DNA from: JAMQPK01 sp963782595 | GTDB taxonomy: Bacteria > Acidobacteriota > Vicinamibacteria > Vicinamibacterales > JAMQPK01 | Direction: 5' to 3' | Length of the DNA: 64,000 nt | Assembly: GCA_963782595.1 (NCBI GenBank) | Contig: CAWAKJ010000002.1 | Coordinates: 806,001-870,000 of the forward strand | Part shown: in pieces, positions 53,001 through 61,296 of the stretch | How positions within the stretch are numbered: the first letter of the stretch is position 1 | Layout of the letters: the number at the start of each line of letters is the position of its first letter | Notes under the pieces: model-generated | The model's input: only the letters and a program-made list of their open reading frames with translations | Told to the model about the DNA's origin: nothing | The model's database searches: none | Translations under genes and position numbers: made by a program

Positions 53001-53214
53001 GGCACGCCGCCCAACCGCACGCGAAGCCGGGTTGTTGCACCAGGCGCTCTCGAGTTATCTGGACGAGTACAGGACCAACGCCAAAGCTGCGCTGAACTAT
53101 CTCAGCCAGGGCGAATCGCCGAGGGACGAGGAGCTCGACGCGAGCGAGCTGGCGGCGTACACGACGCTTGCCAGTTTGATCCTGAACATGGACGAGACGA
53201 TTACAAAGGAGTAA
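50002..53214 (+). CDS. Exported DUF1549/DUF1553 cytochrome protein with LamG-like domain, third module
   Basis: The start at 50002 has GGGAGG five bases upstream and a signal peptide (MRVATVVFAVVLVSVVRLPG). The 1070-residue protein has CYTCH (43-47), DUF1549 with CARCHDHKYDP near 331, a LamG-like sandwich (about 490-650; FGFQSTFTLAAWIYP, WQHVMLTYDGSRTAEGIKIYVDG) and DUF1553 (NPLTARVAVNRFWQMYFGTG, RTNTPLQALDLMNDVTY). It is organised like the protein at 36007 and is its closest relative here. It lacks the second N-terminal cytochrome copy of the first module. No TonB receptor is directly upstream. DUF1501 follows after 3 bp. Confidence 0.9.
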   Translation: MRVATVVFAVVLVSVVRLPGQSAEERDAVEFNRDIRPVLSDKCYTCHGPDQARRRTKLRFDVERDAKQDLGGRFAIVPGDTTKSEMIRRITAEEPGRRMPPAASGRTLTTREIELIRRWIEQGAKWESHWSFIAPRRPRLPETTDRTWQRNGIDAFVLDRLDREGLRPSPEADGDTLIRRVSLDLTGLPPTPAEVDAFLADRSPNAYEKVVDRLLESPRYGERMAATWLDAARYADTNGYQTDAERYMWRWRDWVIEAFNRNLSFDEFALQQIAGDMLPRPTLDQRIATGFNRNHRGNGEGGIIPEEYAVEYVVDRVETTSTVFMGLTLGCARCHDHKYDPFTQKEFYQLFAYFNNIPERGKANKYGNSAPMIQAPTAAQQFQLTAIDRKLALAQKRFESVRAEGVKAQRNWETTLDKSVAINWSIPEDLIAYLPLDGDVTSQVIAQPASRSSQLYAPAESGAAASGKPGIAQFHDGQPQFAPGRIGEAASFDGKRFIVGGDFGAFGFQSTFTLAAWIYPTADTGAIITRTKDVEEESGYGLYLKGGKVQANLILRWLDDGGRVETVKPVELNRWQHVMLTYDGSRTAEGIKIYVDGRAQDVVVHLDDLNQNFQTRDPVRIGGGGGAVNRFRGDIDDVRIYDVALSPQHAAVVAAGESITEIAGVPTSKRSEPQAEKITRYYLENHAPQRVQEAWRDLEAVRRERVAFVESLPTVMVMQERDVPRETFLLVRGAYDKPGDKVTPGLPAVLPSLPGGQSNNRLGFGRWLVDPSNPLTARVAVNRFWQMYFGTGLVKTVEDFGSQGEWPSHPELLDWLATEFVRTGWNIKAMQKLVVTSATYRQSSNATPELLQRDPENRLLARAPRLRLPAGVIRDQALAISGLLVERLGGPSVKPYQPAGLWKELSGQDYVQDKGDKLYRRSLYTFWKRSSPPPSLMNFDAAGREACVVRETRTNTPLQALDLMNDVTYLEASRKIAERVMKERRTGPEERIAMAFRLATARRPTAREAGLLHQALSSYLDEYRTNAKAALNYLSQGESPRDEELDASELAAYTTLASLILNMDETITKE

Positions 53215-53217
53215 TGC

Positions 53218-54666
<1,449 letters not shown>

Positions 54667-54683
54667 GTTAGAATGTTCGCATC

Positions 54684-55175
54684 ATGCCGCTTATAGCTTT
54701 CGACCAGCTCCCTTCCGACGCACGACTGTGGATTTTCGCCGCCGAACGGCCGCTTGCCCCCGCGGAAAGCAGCCGCGTTCTCGAAGAGGCCGATGCCTTC
54801 ATCAATCAGTGGATGGCGCACGGCGTGCCGCTGAGGGCCGCCCGCGACCTGCGTCACGACCAGTTCGTGCTGGTTGGCGTCGACGAGCGCGCCGCCGGCG
54901 TGTCGGGGTGTTCCATCGATGCGCTCGTGCGGCGCATGCAGCAGCTGGAATCGGTGCTCGGACTCGAGCTGATCAATAACGGCCCGATCCTCTATCGTGA
55001 AGGCGATGCCGTCGTGCGCGTCTCGCGCGACCGGTTCGCAGAGCTCGCCAAGGCAGGCACCGTCGGCCCGAACACCCGCGTCTTCGATAACACGCTGACG
55101 CGCGTCGGCGATCTGCTTGCCGGCAAATGGGAGGTGAAAGCGGCGGAATCGTGGCACGCAAGGGCGTTCTTCTAA
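54684..55175 (+). CDS. Conserved hypothetical cytoplasmic protein
   Basis: This 163-residue protein has no signal peptide or membrane segment. The middle (ADAFINQWMAHGVPLRAARDLRHDQFVLVGVDERAAGVSGCSIDALVRRMQQLE) and the tail (TVGPNTRVFDNTLTRVGDLLAGKWEVKAAESWHARAF) have a well-ordered mixed alpha/beta look. I recall this pattern from uncharacterised proteins that annotation pipelines sometimes mislabel as ABC transporter ATPase; no Walker motif is present. Function unknown. It starts 17 bp after DUF1501 and is followed by a PQQ-like propeller gene. Confidence 0.7.
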   Translation: MPLIAFDQLPSDARLWIFAAERPLAPAESSRVLEEADAFINQWMAHGVPLRAARDLRHDQFVLVGVDERAAGVSGCSIDALVRRMQQLESVLGLELINNGPILYREGDAVVRVSRDRFAELAKAGTVGPNTRVFDNTLTRVGDLLAGKWEVKAAESWHARAFF

Positions 55176-55182
55176 TCGCACC

Positions 55183-55206
55183 GTTGGCAGATTCGCAGAT
55201 TGGCAG
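55183..55206 (+). repeat. ATTGGCAG 8-mer array at a start codon
   Basis: GTTGGCAG, ATTCGCAG and ATTGGCAG are three consecutive 8-nt units that end two bases before the start codon of the PQQ-like propeller. They replace any normal ribosome-binding site. Confidence 0.65.
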
Positions 55207-55207
55207 A

Positions 55208-56419
55208 ATGCTCCATTTTCTTCTTCTCGTGCTTCTCATCTGTACGCCGCTCCTCGCCGCCGAGTGGCCGCAGTTTCTTGGACCCGCACGAAATGGCACC
55301 TACGCAGGTCCGCCGCTGAACGAGAAGTGGGCAGCGACCGGGCCGCGCGTCATCTGGCGCAAGCAAATCGGACAGGGCCTCAGCGGGCCGGTTGTTGCCG
55401 GGAACCGGCTCATCCTCTTTCATCGCATCGACGACCGCGAAATCGTGGAATCGTTCGACGCGCTCACCGGCGCGCCGCAGTGGCGTCACGCCTATCCGAC
55501 AACCTACCGGGACGACTTCGGCTTTGATGAAGGTCCTCGTGCGGTGCCCGTCGTGGCCGAGGGCATCGTCTTTACGTACGGTGCCGAGGGAAAGCTGCAC
55601 GCCGTCGAGCTGGCGACCGGAAAGTCGTTGTGGAATGTCGATGCCATGCGGCAGTTCGACGTCGAGAAGGGGTATTTCGGCGCGGCCGGCTCGCCGTTGG
55701 TCGAGAACGGGCGTGTGATCGCGAACGTGGGCGGCCGTAAGGGCGGCATTGTGGCGTTCGATGCGAAGAGCGGGAAAGCGCTGTGGACGGCCACGACCGA
55801 TGCCGCGAGCTATTCGTCAGGGGTGGGCGCCACGATGCTCGGCCGTCGCTATGCCGTGTTTCTGACGCGCAATGGGCTGGTCGGGCTCGATCCTTCGACG
55901 GGGCAGGTCCGCTTCCAGCGCGCATGGCGCGCCCGGCAGGCGGCGTCAGTGAACGCGGCGACGCCGATTGTCGTCGGCAACGCGATCTTCGTGTCGGCCG
56001 AGTACGGGCCTGGCGCCGGCGTTCTGCAGTTCGACGGCGCGAAGCTCGTCGACGTGTGGATGTCGAACGACGTGCTGTCGAATCATTACGCAACCAGCGT
56101 TCATCACGAAGGGCAGCTCTACGGATTTCACGGCCGGCAGGAATTCGGCCCCGTGTTTCGCGCCGTCCATCTGGAGAGCGGGAAGATGTCGTGGAGCACC
56201 GAACGTTTTGGCGCAGGGACGGTGACGTTGGCGGGCAATCGCCTGCTGATTGTTCGCGAGAGCGGGGAGTTGATTCTCGCAGCCGCGTCGCCGAAAGCCT
56301 TTCAGGCGATTGCGAAGGCGCAGATTCTTCCGCCAACGATCCGCGCGTATCCGGCGCTCGCGGATGGCGTTCTGTATGTTCGGAACGACAACACGCTTGT
56401 TGCCTTGGATCTGAGATGA
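55208..56419 (+). CDS. Exported PQQ-binding-like beta-propeller protein
   Basis: The start at 55208 gives a signal peptide (MLHFLLLVLLICTPLLAAEW, cut near 19); the in-frame upstream part is repeat-derived. The 403-residue product begins WPQFLGPARNGTYAG, a hallmark of outer-membrane/periplasmic PQQ-like propellers, and contains repeated blades such as FDALTGAPQWRHAYP, VELATGKSLWNVDAM and FDAKSGKALWTATTD. These bind PQQ-like cofactors only in a few cases; many act as scaffolds. A paralogue is encoded at 58633-60021 on the other strand. It is translationally coupled to the TPR gene (ATGA). Confidence 0.85.
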   Translation: MLHFLLLVLLICTPLLAAEWPQFLGPARNGTYAGPPLNEKWAATGPRVIWRKQIGQGLSGPVVAGNRLILFHRIDDREIVESFDALTGAPQWRHAYPTTYRDDFGFDEGPRAVPVVAEGIVFTYGAEGKLHAVELATGKSLWNVDAMRQFDVEKGYFGAAGSPLVENGRVIANVGGRKGGIVAFDAKSGKALWTATTDAASYSSGVGATMLGRRYAVFLTRNGLVGLDPSTGQVRFQRAWRARQAASVNAATPIVVGNAIFVSAEYGPGAGVLQFDGAKLVDVWMSNDVLSNHYATSVHHEGQLYGFHGRQEFGPVFRAVHLESGKMSWSTERFGAGTVTLAGNRLLIVRESGELILAAASPKAFQAIAKAQILPPTIRAYPALADGVLYVRNDNTLVALDLR

Positions 56420-57039
56420 GCGGTTCCACGTTCTTTGGTTCCACGTTCTTTGTTCTCGCGTGCGCGTGTGCGCTCGTGGCGCAGAGTCCGCAGGCGCTGC
56501 TCAATCGCGCGGTCAACCAGTTCGAGGAAGGGCAGGTTGCAGAGTCGGCGAGAACGTTCGATGAGCTCGCGAAACTCATCCCTGATGAAGCGGCTCAGCT
56601 GTGGCAGCGCGGCATCGCGCTGTACTACGCGGGCCGCTTCGCCGATTGCCGGCGTCAGTTCGAATCGCACCGGACGGTCAATCCGGACGACGTCGAGAAT
56701 GCGGCGTGGCACTTTCTCTGCGTCGCGCGCGCGGATACTCCGGAAAAAGCGCGGGCGGCTCTACTGCCGGTAGGCCCGGATGCACGCGTGCCGATGCGCG
56801 AGGTCTACCAGATGTTCCGCGGCGCGCTCACGCCGCAGGACGTGCTGAAGGCAGCAGGAAATCGACCCGGCGGATTGTTCTACGCACACCTCTATATCGG
56901 ACTGTATTCGGAAGCGATCGGCAGGAAGGATCTGGCGCTGACGCACATCAGGGAGGCGGCTTCAGATCAATACGCCAGCGTCGGCGGTTACATGCACATG
57001 GTGGCGCGCGTGCATCTCAAGGCGCTGGCAAGTAGATAG
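56416..57039 (+). CDS. Exported TPR-like protein
   Basis: This 207-residue protein overlaps the propeller gene by ATGA. Its signal peptide (MSGSTFFGSTFFVLACACALV) is partly encoded by a tandem 15-bp repeat that gives GSTFF twice; FVLACACAL may contain a lipobox-like Cys. The mature part shows TPR-like helices: LLNRAVNQFEEGQVAESARTFDELAKL, LWQRGIALYYAGRFADCRRQFESH, and later FYAHLYIGLYSEAIGRKDLALTHIREA. Periplasmic scaffold role is inferred. Confidence 0.8.
   Translation: MSGSTFFGSTFFVLACACALVAQSPQALLNRAVNQFEEGQVAESARTFDELAKLIPDEAAQLWQRGIALYYAGRFADCRRQFESHRTVNPDDVENAAWHFLCVARADTPEKARAALLPVGPDARVPMREVYQMFRGALTPQDVLKAAGNRPGGLFYAHLYIGLYSEAIGRKDLALTHIREAASDQYASVGGYMHMVARVHLKALASR
56422..56451 (+). 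repeat. Tandem 15-bp repeat inside a signal peptide
   Basis: GGTTCCACGTTCTTT is present twice without gap at 56422-56451, a coding repeat in the first codons of the TPR gene. It resembles the short-unit expansions seen in the intergenic regions. Confidence 0.8.
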
Positions 57040-57047
57040 TACGTAGT

Positions 57048-57065
57048 GTCCGGCTTTAGCCGGAC
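57048..57065. terminator. 18-bp palindrome after the TPR gene
   Basis: GTCCGGCTTTAGCCGGAC forms a perfect 8-bp stem around TT. It lies 9 bp after the TPR stop and could help end the transcript. Confidence 0.55.
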
Positions 57066-57067
57066 TC

Positions 57068-57140
57068 CAAACCTAACAAGAGATCACGAGATCAGGAGGT
57101 TGTGACCAACTCCTCCCGAACTCCTGATCTCTTGTTTGTC
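57068..57140. repeat. CTCCTGATCTC-type hairpin between convergent genes
   Basis: AACAAGAGATCA (57075-57086) is exactly matched by TGATCTCTTGTT (57125-57136), with further pairing of the ATCAGGAGG and ACTCCTCCC arms inside. It is the hairpin form of the same repeat family that brackets the GxxExxY gene. Confidence 0.85.
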
Positions 57141-57154
57141 TTCCGTGATAAACG

Positions 57155-58444
57155 CTAGTTCGACGAAGTCTTCGCGGTCTTATCCCAAGTCCGCAGGATC
57201 TGACCCGCTATCTTCTCCTTGGGCGCACCAGGCACCGGCTCGAACTTCTGCACCCGCCCGGCCATGCAATCGGCCAGGTACAGGTTGCCCTTTTGATCCG
57301 TCGTCATCCCGTGCGAGCAGTTCAGGCGGCCGGCTTGCGGCCCGGCAGCGCCCCAACTGTAGAGATGGTTACCCTTCTGATCGAACTTGAGGATGCGGGC
57401 CGTCGGCGAGTCGCCGACCCAGATGAATCCATCCTGATCGATGAAATGGTTCACCATCAGCGTGCCCTGGGTGCTCGGCCAGTGTGGCGAACGAAGCGGC
57501 CACATGTCGAGGAACTTGCCGTTCTCGTCGAACACCTGCATCCGCTGGTGCCCGCGATCGACGACGAACAGCTTCCGGTCGGCGCTGATGGCGATGCTGT
57601 GGACAGTGTTGAACTCGTTCGGCCCTGGGTTCTGCGGATCCTTGGGGGCCTGTCCCCAGTCCATGATGAATTTGCCGTCCGGGCTGAATTTGGCGACCCG
57701 CTTCCCGCCGTATCCGTCCGAGATGAAGTAGGTCCCGTCAGGCAGCCAGGCGATGTCGGTCGGGCGATCGAACGTGTTCGGACCCCGTCCCCGCACGCCG
57801 AGCTCGCCGTGAGTGAACACCAGCTTGCCATCGTAAGTGAACTTGTAGATCACATGAAGCTGATCGTCGATGATCCATACGTGTTTCTCGGGATCGTATG
57901 GGCTGATCTTGATCTGGTGCGGCCCCCGGCCGCACGGCAGCTTGGCGAACATCGGGTCGAGATGCGGCCATTCGCCGACCAGGTTGCCCTCGCCATCCAC
58001 AATGATGATCGAGTGTTCGTAGCGACGCTCCCATCCCCGCTTCTCGTTCGGTTCGCAGGTGGCGCTGATGCCGTCGCCGTTGCCCGTCGCCACGCCCCGC
58101 GTCGGGTTCAATGCCGCGTACGGTGTCCATGGCTTGGCGTCTTTGGGCAGCGGCAGCTCACCGCGCATGGCGATCCAGATGCGATCTGGCGATTCGGCGT
58201 AAACCCCGCCGAATGAGCCCCACGTCCAGCCATCATGGGAATGTCGAGTATCGGGCAGCGGTTTTGGCCAGTTCTCGACGACGCGGTAAGGGCCCGTCGG
58301 CCAGTCCTGATGACTCCACCGCTCGGTCTTCGTTGTGTCAGCTTGGGGTTCGGGAGCCGGGGCCGGTGGGGCGCTGCATGCCGAGAGTGCAGACATCAGC
58401 ACCGTCGCCGCGACGATCGCGATCACGCCATATATCCTGCGCAT
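57155..58444 (-). CDS. NHL-repeat beta-propeller lipoprotein
   Basis: This 429-residue protein has a lipobox LSAC (20-23, Cys23), followed by a Pro/Ala linker. It is built of NHL-type blades: GPHQIKISPYDPEKHVWIIDDQ, GRGPNTFDRPTDIAWLPDG, TYFISDGYGGKRVAKFSPDG, STQGTLMVNHFIDQDGFIWVGD, CSHGMTTDQKGNLYLADCMAGRVQKF. Such proteins include peptidylglycine-amidating lyase-like and periplasmic binding scaffolds; enzyme activity is not implied. The lipid anchor suggests membrane attachment. It is minus-strand, next to the second PQQ-like propeller, but a hairpin array separates them. Confidence 0.85.
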   Translation of the reverse strand: MRRIYGVIAIVAATVLMSALSACSAPPAPAPEPQADTTKTERWSHQDWPTGPYRVVENWPKPLPDTRHSHDGWTWGSFGGVYAESPDRIWIAMRGELPLPKDAKPWTPYAALNPTRGVATGNGDGISATCEPNEKRGWERRYEHSIIIVDGEGNLVGEWPHLDPMFAKLPCGRGPHQIKISPYDPEKHVWIIDDQLHVIYKFTYDGKLVFTHGELGVRGRGPNTFDRPTDIAWLPDGTYFISDGYGGKRVAKFSPDGKFIMDWGQAPKDPQNPGPNEFNTVHSIAISADRKLFVVDRGHQRMQVFDENGKFLDMWPLRSPHWPSTQGTLMVNHFIDQDGFIWVGDSPTARILKFDQKGNHLYSWGAAGPQAGRLNCSHGMTTDQKGNLYLADCMAGRVQKFEPVPGAPKEKIAGQILRTWDKTAKTSSN

Positions 58445-58530
58445 AGAGAGCCTCCCTTGTGGGGTGCCAGTTAACTGTTATCCGGTGCGCGGGTCAAGGT
58501 TTGTTTTGTGGACCGCCCGCGCCGCCGCTT

Positions 58531-58628
58531 GTAGTCGCAAGGCGCAAGTCGATAGTCGTAAGTCGCAAGGCGAGTCACGAGGCGAGTCCTTGCGCCTTCC
58601 GACTTTCGACCTACGCCTTGCGACCTGC
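58531..58628. repeat. YAAGTCG heptamer palindrome
   Basis: Direct 7-nt units at 58531-58572 (GTAGTCG, CAAGGCG, CAAGTCG, ATAGTCG, TAAGTCG, CAAGGCG) face inverse units from about 58590 to 58628 (CTTGCGCC, GACTTTCGACC, CGCCTTGCGACC). It occupies the gap between two minus-strand genes and starts 4 bp after the propeller stop. Confidence 0.85.
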
Positions 58629-58632
58629 ACCA

Positions 58633-60021
58633 TTACACCCGAAGGTCGTAACACAAGAGGCGCGGGCCGACGCCATTGATCACATCCCGGGTATTCTGCG
58701 TGACGTATAGAAGCCCGCGGCTCAGCACTGGAAGCGCCCACGATTCGCGCGCGCCGAACAGCCATGCGCGCGCGATCTCCTTGTAGCCCTTCGGCGAAAG
58801 ATCCATCCAGACCAGATGGCCGAGCTCGCCCAGGCAGAGAAACTGTCCATCCACGGCGAGCAGCGAACCGCGATAGGTGCTGACGAGCTGTTCGCGCCGC
58901 TGGCCGCCGGCGGTGAACGTCTCGTTCCACTCGGGGGTCGCGCGCCACACGACTTTGCCGCTGGCCGTATCGACACACGCGAGCGACGCGTCGGGCTCGT
59001 TGCGTCCATCGAAGCCATAGAGGAACCCGTTGCGGTAGATGGGCGTGTTCCAATGAAGGCCGAATTCCTGCGTCGTCCACAGCACCCGGTGCGTGAAGTC
59101 GGGCCTGACTTCGAGAAGTGCGCCGCCGGTGCGGTAGCTTGCGGAGATGAAGACCTTGTTGTCGAACACGACCGGACATGATGCGTTGACGGACTCGTAC
59201 GACCGGCTTCGCCACGGAAACGTAAAGTCGACGCGGCCGTTGGCGGGATCGATGGAAAGCAGGCCACCCGTCGGCGGCGTTGACTCGCCCCCGGCAAAGA
59301 CGAAGACGCGCCGGCGTCCGTGGATGAGAGCCGGAACGGGCGACGCGTAGCTCGGGCCCCATTCTTTGCCCGCCTGCCACACTTCGCGCCCGGTCAGCTT
59401 GTCGAGGCCGACGACGCACGGGCCGCCGGGGGCGCCAACATTCAGAATCAGCACCTTGTCTTCCACGAGTGGCGTCGTCGCAGTACCGAAAAAATCCTGC
59501 GGGACTTTATAGGCCTCGTTGATCTGGCGCTGCCAGAGCACCTTGCCCGAGCGAACGTCGAGACAGTGCAGTTGTCCCTGCGCACCCAGCGTGTACACGC
59601 GGTCGCCGTCGATAACGGGGCTCGATCGCGGACCGTTGTTGTATCCGTAGCGATCTTCGAAACTGGTGCCGTAGCGGAACTGCCAGTTGGGCGCGCCCGT
59701 TTCCGAGTGCAGGCATTCCACGATCTCCTGATCGGCGACTCGGTGCACGAACACGAGACGGTCGCCGGCAAGTGCGGGGGAGGTGTAGCTGGTACCTTTC
59801 GCGAACTCCCAGACGAGCGGAGGCGGCAGCGCGCGGCTCAGACGTGTTTCGGTGGACACCCCGTTGTGCGTCGGTCCGAGCAACGAGGGCCAGTCGTGCG
59901 TGACGGCGTCTTTCGAAAGCGGCTTCGCCTTCCCATGCGCGCGCGTCTGCGCAGAGGCGCGCGCTCCGGCTGCGCCAGCGAGCAGAGCGCCAAGCAGCGC
60001 GCGACGGGAGAGCTCGAGCAT
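58633..60021 (-). CDS. Exported PQQ-binding-like beta-propeller protein
   Basis: This 462-residue protein has a Tat-type signal (LSRRALLGALLAGAAGARA), then HDWPSLLGPTHNGVST and blades such as ECLHSETGAPNWQFRYG, LDVRSGKVLWQRQINEA, LDKLTGREVWQAG and VDTASGKVVWRATPEW. It is a paralogue of the propeller at 55208: blocks such as DREIVESFDALTGAPQW versus DQEIVECLHSETGAPNW correspond. The different export routes (Tat here, Sec there) suggest one folds with a cofactor before export. Divergent from inorganic pyrophosphatase. Confidence 0.87.
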   Translation of the reverse strand: MLELSRRALLGALLAGAAGARASAQTRAHGKAKPLSKDAVTHDWPSLLGPTHNGVSTETRLSRALPPPLVWEFAKGTSYTSPALAGDRLVFVHRVADQEIVECLHSETGAPNWQFRYGTSFEDRYGYNNGPRSSPVIDGDRVYTLGAQGQLHCLDVRSGKVLWQRQINEAYKVPQDFFGTATTPLVEDKVLILNVGAPGGPCVVGLDKLTGREVWQAGKEWGPSYASPVPALIHGRRRVFVFAGGESTPPTGGLLSIDPANGRVDFTFPWRSRSYESVNASCPVVFDNKVFISASYRTGGALLEVRPDFTHRVLWTTQEFGLHWNTPIYRNGFLYGFDGRNEPDASLACVDTASGKVVWRATPEWNETFTAGGQRREQLVSTYRGSLLAVDGQFLCLGELGHLVWMDLSPKGYKEIARAWLFGARESWALPVLSRGLLYVTQNTRDVINGVGPRLLCYDLRV

Positions 60022-60065
60022 GTGGCAATCCTACACGACGATGCCTCATCGACTATCATGATGGC

Positions 60066-60614
60066 GTGCATCCATGGCATGACTGTTATGTCGATCACTA
60101 TTCGGTCGAAAAGTCCTTTCCGGTCATCATCGAAGTTCCCAAAGGATCCAAGAACAAGTACGAACTCGACAAGGAAACAGGGCTGCTGAAGCTCGACCGC
60201 GTGCTGTTCAGCGCCGTGCACTATCCCGCCAACTACGGCTTCATTCCGCGCACGTTCTGCGACGACGGCGATCCGCTCGATGCCCTGGTCCTCGGACAAG
60301 AGCCCGTTCACCCGCTGACCATCGTCGAGGCGCGCGCCATCGGCGTGATGCGGATGCGCGACGAGAAGGGCCTCGACGACAAGATCGTTGCGGTCAGCAT
60401 CGGCGATCCGGCGTTCAAGGACTACATCGATCACACGCAGCTTCCCAATCACGTGCTTCGCGAGATCCGCAGGTTTTTCGAGGACTACAAGGTGCTCGAG
60501 CAGAAACAGGTGGTTGTGGAGGATCTGCTGGGCCCCTCCGACGCGCTTCGGCTCATTCGCGAAGCCCTGGTGCTCTATCAGCAGCTGCGGCGCGGAGAGC
60601 TGAAACAAGCGTGA
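60066..60614 (+). CDS. ppa: Inorganic pyrophosphatase (family I)
   Basis: This 182-residue soluble enzyme hydrolyses pyrophosphate to phosphate, pulling biosynthetic reactions forward. Family I signature DDGDPLDAL (metal-binding aspartates) is complete, and EVPKGSKNKYELDKETG, HYPANYGFIPRT and FEDYKVLE fit. The start is GTG 60066 (HPWHDCYVDHY). A small membrane protein gene overlaps its end through GTGA. Confidence 0.95.
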   Translation: MHPWHDCYVDHYSVEKSFPVIIEVPKGSKNKYELDKETGLLKLDRVLFSAVHYPANYGFIPRTFCDDGDPLDALVLGQEPVHPLTIVEARAIGVMRMRDEKGLDDKIVAVSIGDPAFKDYIDHTQLPNHVLREIRRFFEDYKVLEQKQVVVEDLLGPSDALRLIREALVLYQQLRRGELKQA

Positions 60615-60742
60615 GCTTCGGCGAATTCGCGGCCTCGCTCCTGTTCGGTCTGCTGTCTGTGCTGATCCCGCTCGCTATCTTCATCTCGATGGTGGCCGTC
60701 TGCGTCTACGTCGCCCGGTGGTGGATCCGAAGGAGGAGCTGA
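60611..60742 (+). CDS. 43-residue single-TM protein, coupled to ppa
   Basis: A GTG start overlapping the ppa stop (GTGA) opens a 43-residue frame, MSFGEFAASLLFGLLSVLIP followed by LAIFISMVAVCVYVARWWIR and RRS. One hydrophobic helix (about 9-35) and a basic C-terminus (Arg-rich) fit an inner-membrane protein with a positive-inside tail. Overlap and open frame argue for reality; the length is too short for firm calls. It ends directly before the nested-hairpin region. Confidence 0.6.
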   Translation: MSFGEFAASLLFGLLSVLIPLAIFISMVAVCVYVARWWIRRRS

Positions 60743-60784
60743 ATGCCGGCGTGTTTCGACGCAGAGGCGCAGAGACGCGGAACA

Positions 60785-60937
60785 GCACTTGTGTTGACTC
60801 AGCGCGGCGGGTCCTGTCCCCGATCGTTCCCGTCCGTGCTCGGTGCCAACAGCACGTGTACGTGAGAGGCACCTGCGGCCGGACGGAAACGATCGGGGAC
60901 ACCCGCTGGCGGCTGGCTGCGCCGTCAACCCAAGTGC
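60785..60937. repeat. Long hairpin within the nested block
   Basis: GCACTTGTGTTGAC (60785-60798) pairs with 60924-60937 at 13 of 14 positions. The inner 22-nt arms 60815-60836 and 60880-60901 match at 21 of 22 (TGTCCCCGATCGTT, core). The loop is about 43 nt. Confidence 0.88.
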
Positions 60938-60951
60938 CGTTTGGGACCGAA

Positions 60952-61014
60952 CTCCTAACAGCCGGTTTCAAAACTCGTATGGCGACGCGCGTGTTTTGAA
61001 ACCGGTTCTAGGAG
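60952..61014. repeat. Hairpin with 13-bp core stem
   Basis: CCGGTTTCAAAAC (60962-60974) pairs perfectly with 60993-61005, extended by CTCCTA at 60952 and TAGGAG at 61009. Confidence 0.88.
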
Positions 61015-61076
61015 ATAACGAGGCTGAATGAGCCGCTCATCATGGACGGCGTGGGCCGCGGCCCCGGCCCACGCGG

Positions 61077-61144
61077 GGAGAAGCAGATCGTCAAGTACAA
61101 GAGCCATAATCGAGTAGCTCTTGTACTTGAGGATCTGCTTCTCC
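61077..61144. repeat. 28-bp-stem hairpin
   Basis: The 28-nt arm 61077-61104 (starts GGAGAAGCAGATC) is complementary to 61117-61144 at 27 of 28 positions, with a 12-nt loop. This is the most perfect long stem in the window and resembles a miniature element. Confidence 0.92.
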
Positions 61145-61233
61145 CTGCGCGCCGGAACGGCGCGAAAATCACCGGAGCAGCACAACCAGCGGCGCGAGTT
61201 GATGCAGAGCCGAGCACGTGTACTCGACGCCGT

Positions 61234-61265
61234 CCTCCTATTCTCCTGATCTCCTGTTTGAATTT
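61234..61265 (+). repeat. CTCCTGA-type repeat in the nested block
   Basis: CCTCCTATTCTCCTGATCTC followed by CTGTTTGAATTT is a further copy of the family that flanks the GxxExxY gene. Confidence 0.75.
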
Positions 61266-61296
61266 CTCTGCGGCTCTGCGCCTCTGCGTCAAAACA

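Larger units (their letters stand above)
60743..61296. repeat. 554-bp gene-free block of nested hairpins
   Basis: No coding region is credible here. The outermost pair, GACGCAGAGGCGCAGAG (60758-60774), is matched exactly by its complement at 61274-61290, so the whole block is one inverted repeat. Inside it lie at least four further hairpins (listed separately), the palindrome CGTGGGCC with GGCCCACG near 61050-61073, and one CTCCTGA-type unit at 61234. It ends at the AAA+ ATPase stop codon. Confidence 0.9.

Noticed and set aside
60718..60999. Small frames within the hairpin block
   Set aside because: They read through paired stems with biased composition and no start signals; inverted-repeat structure explains the openness.
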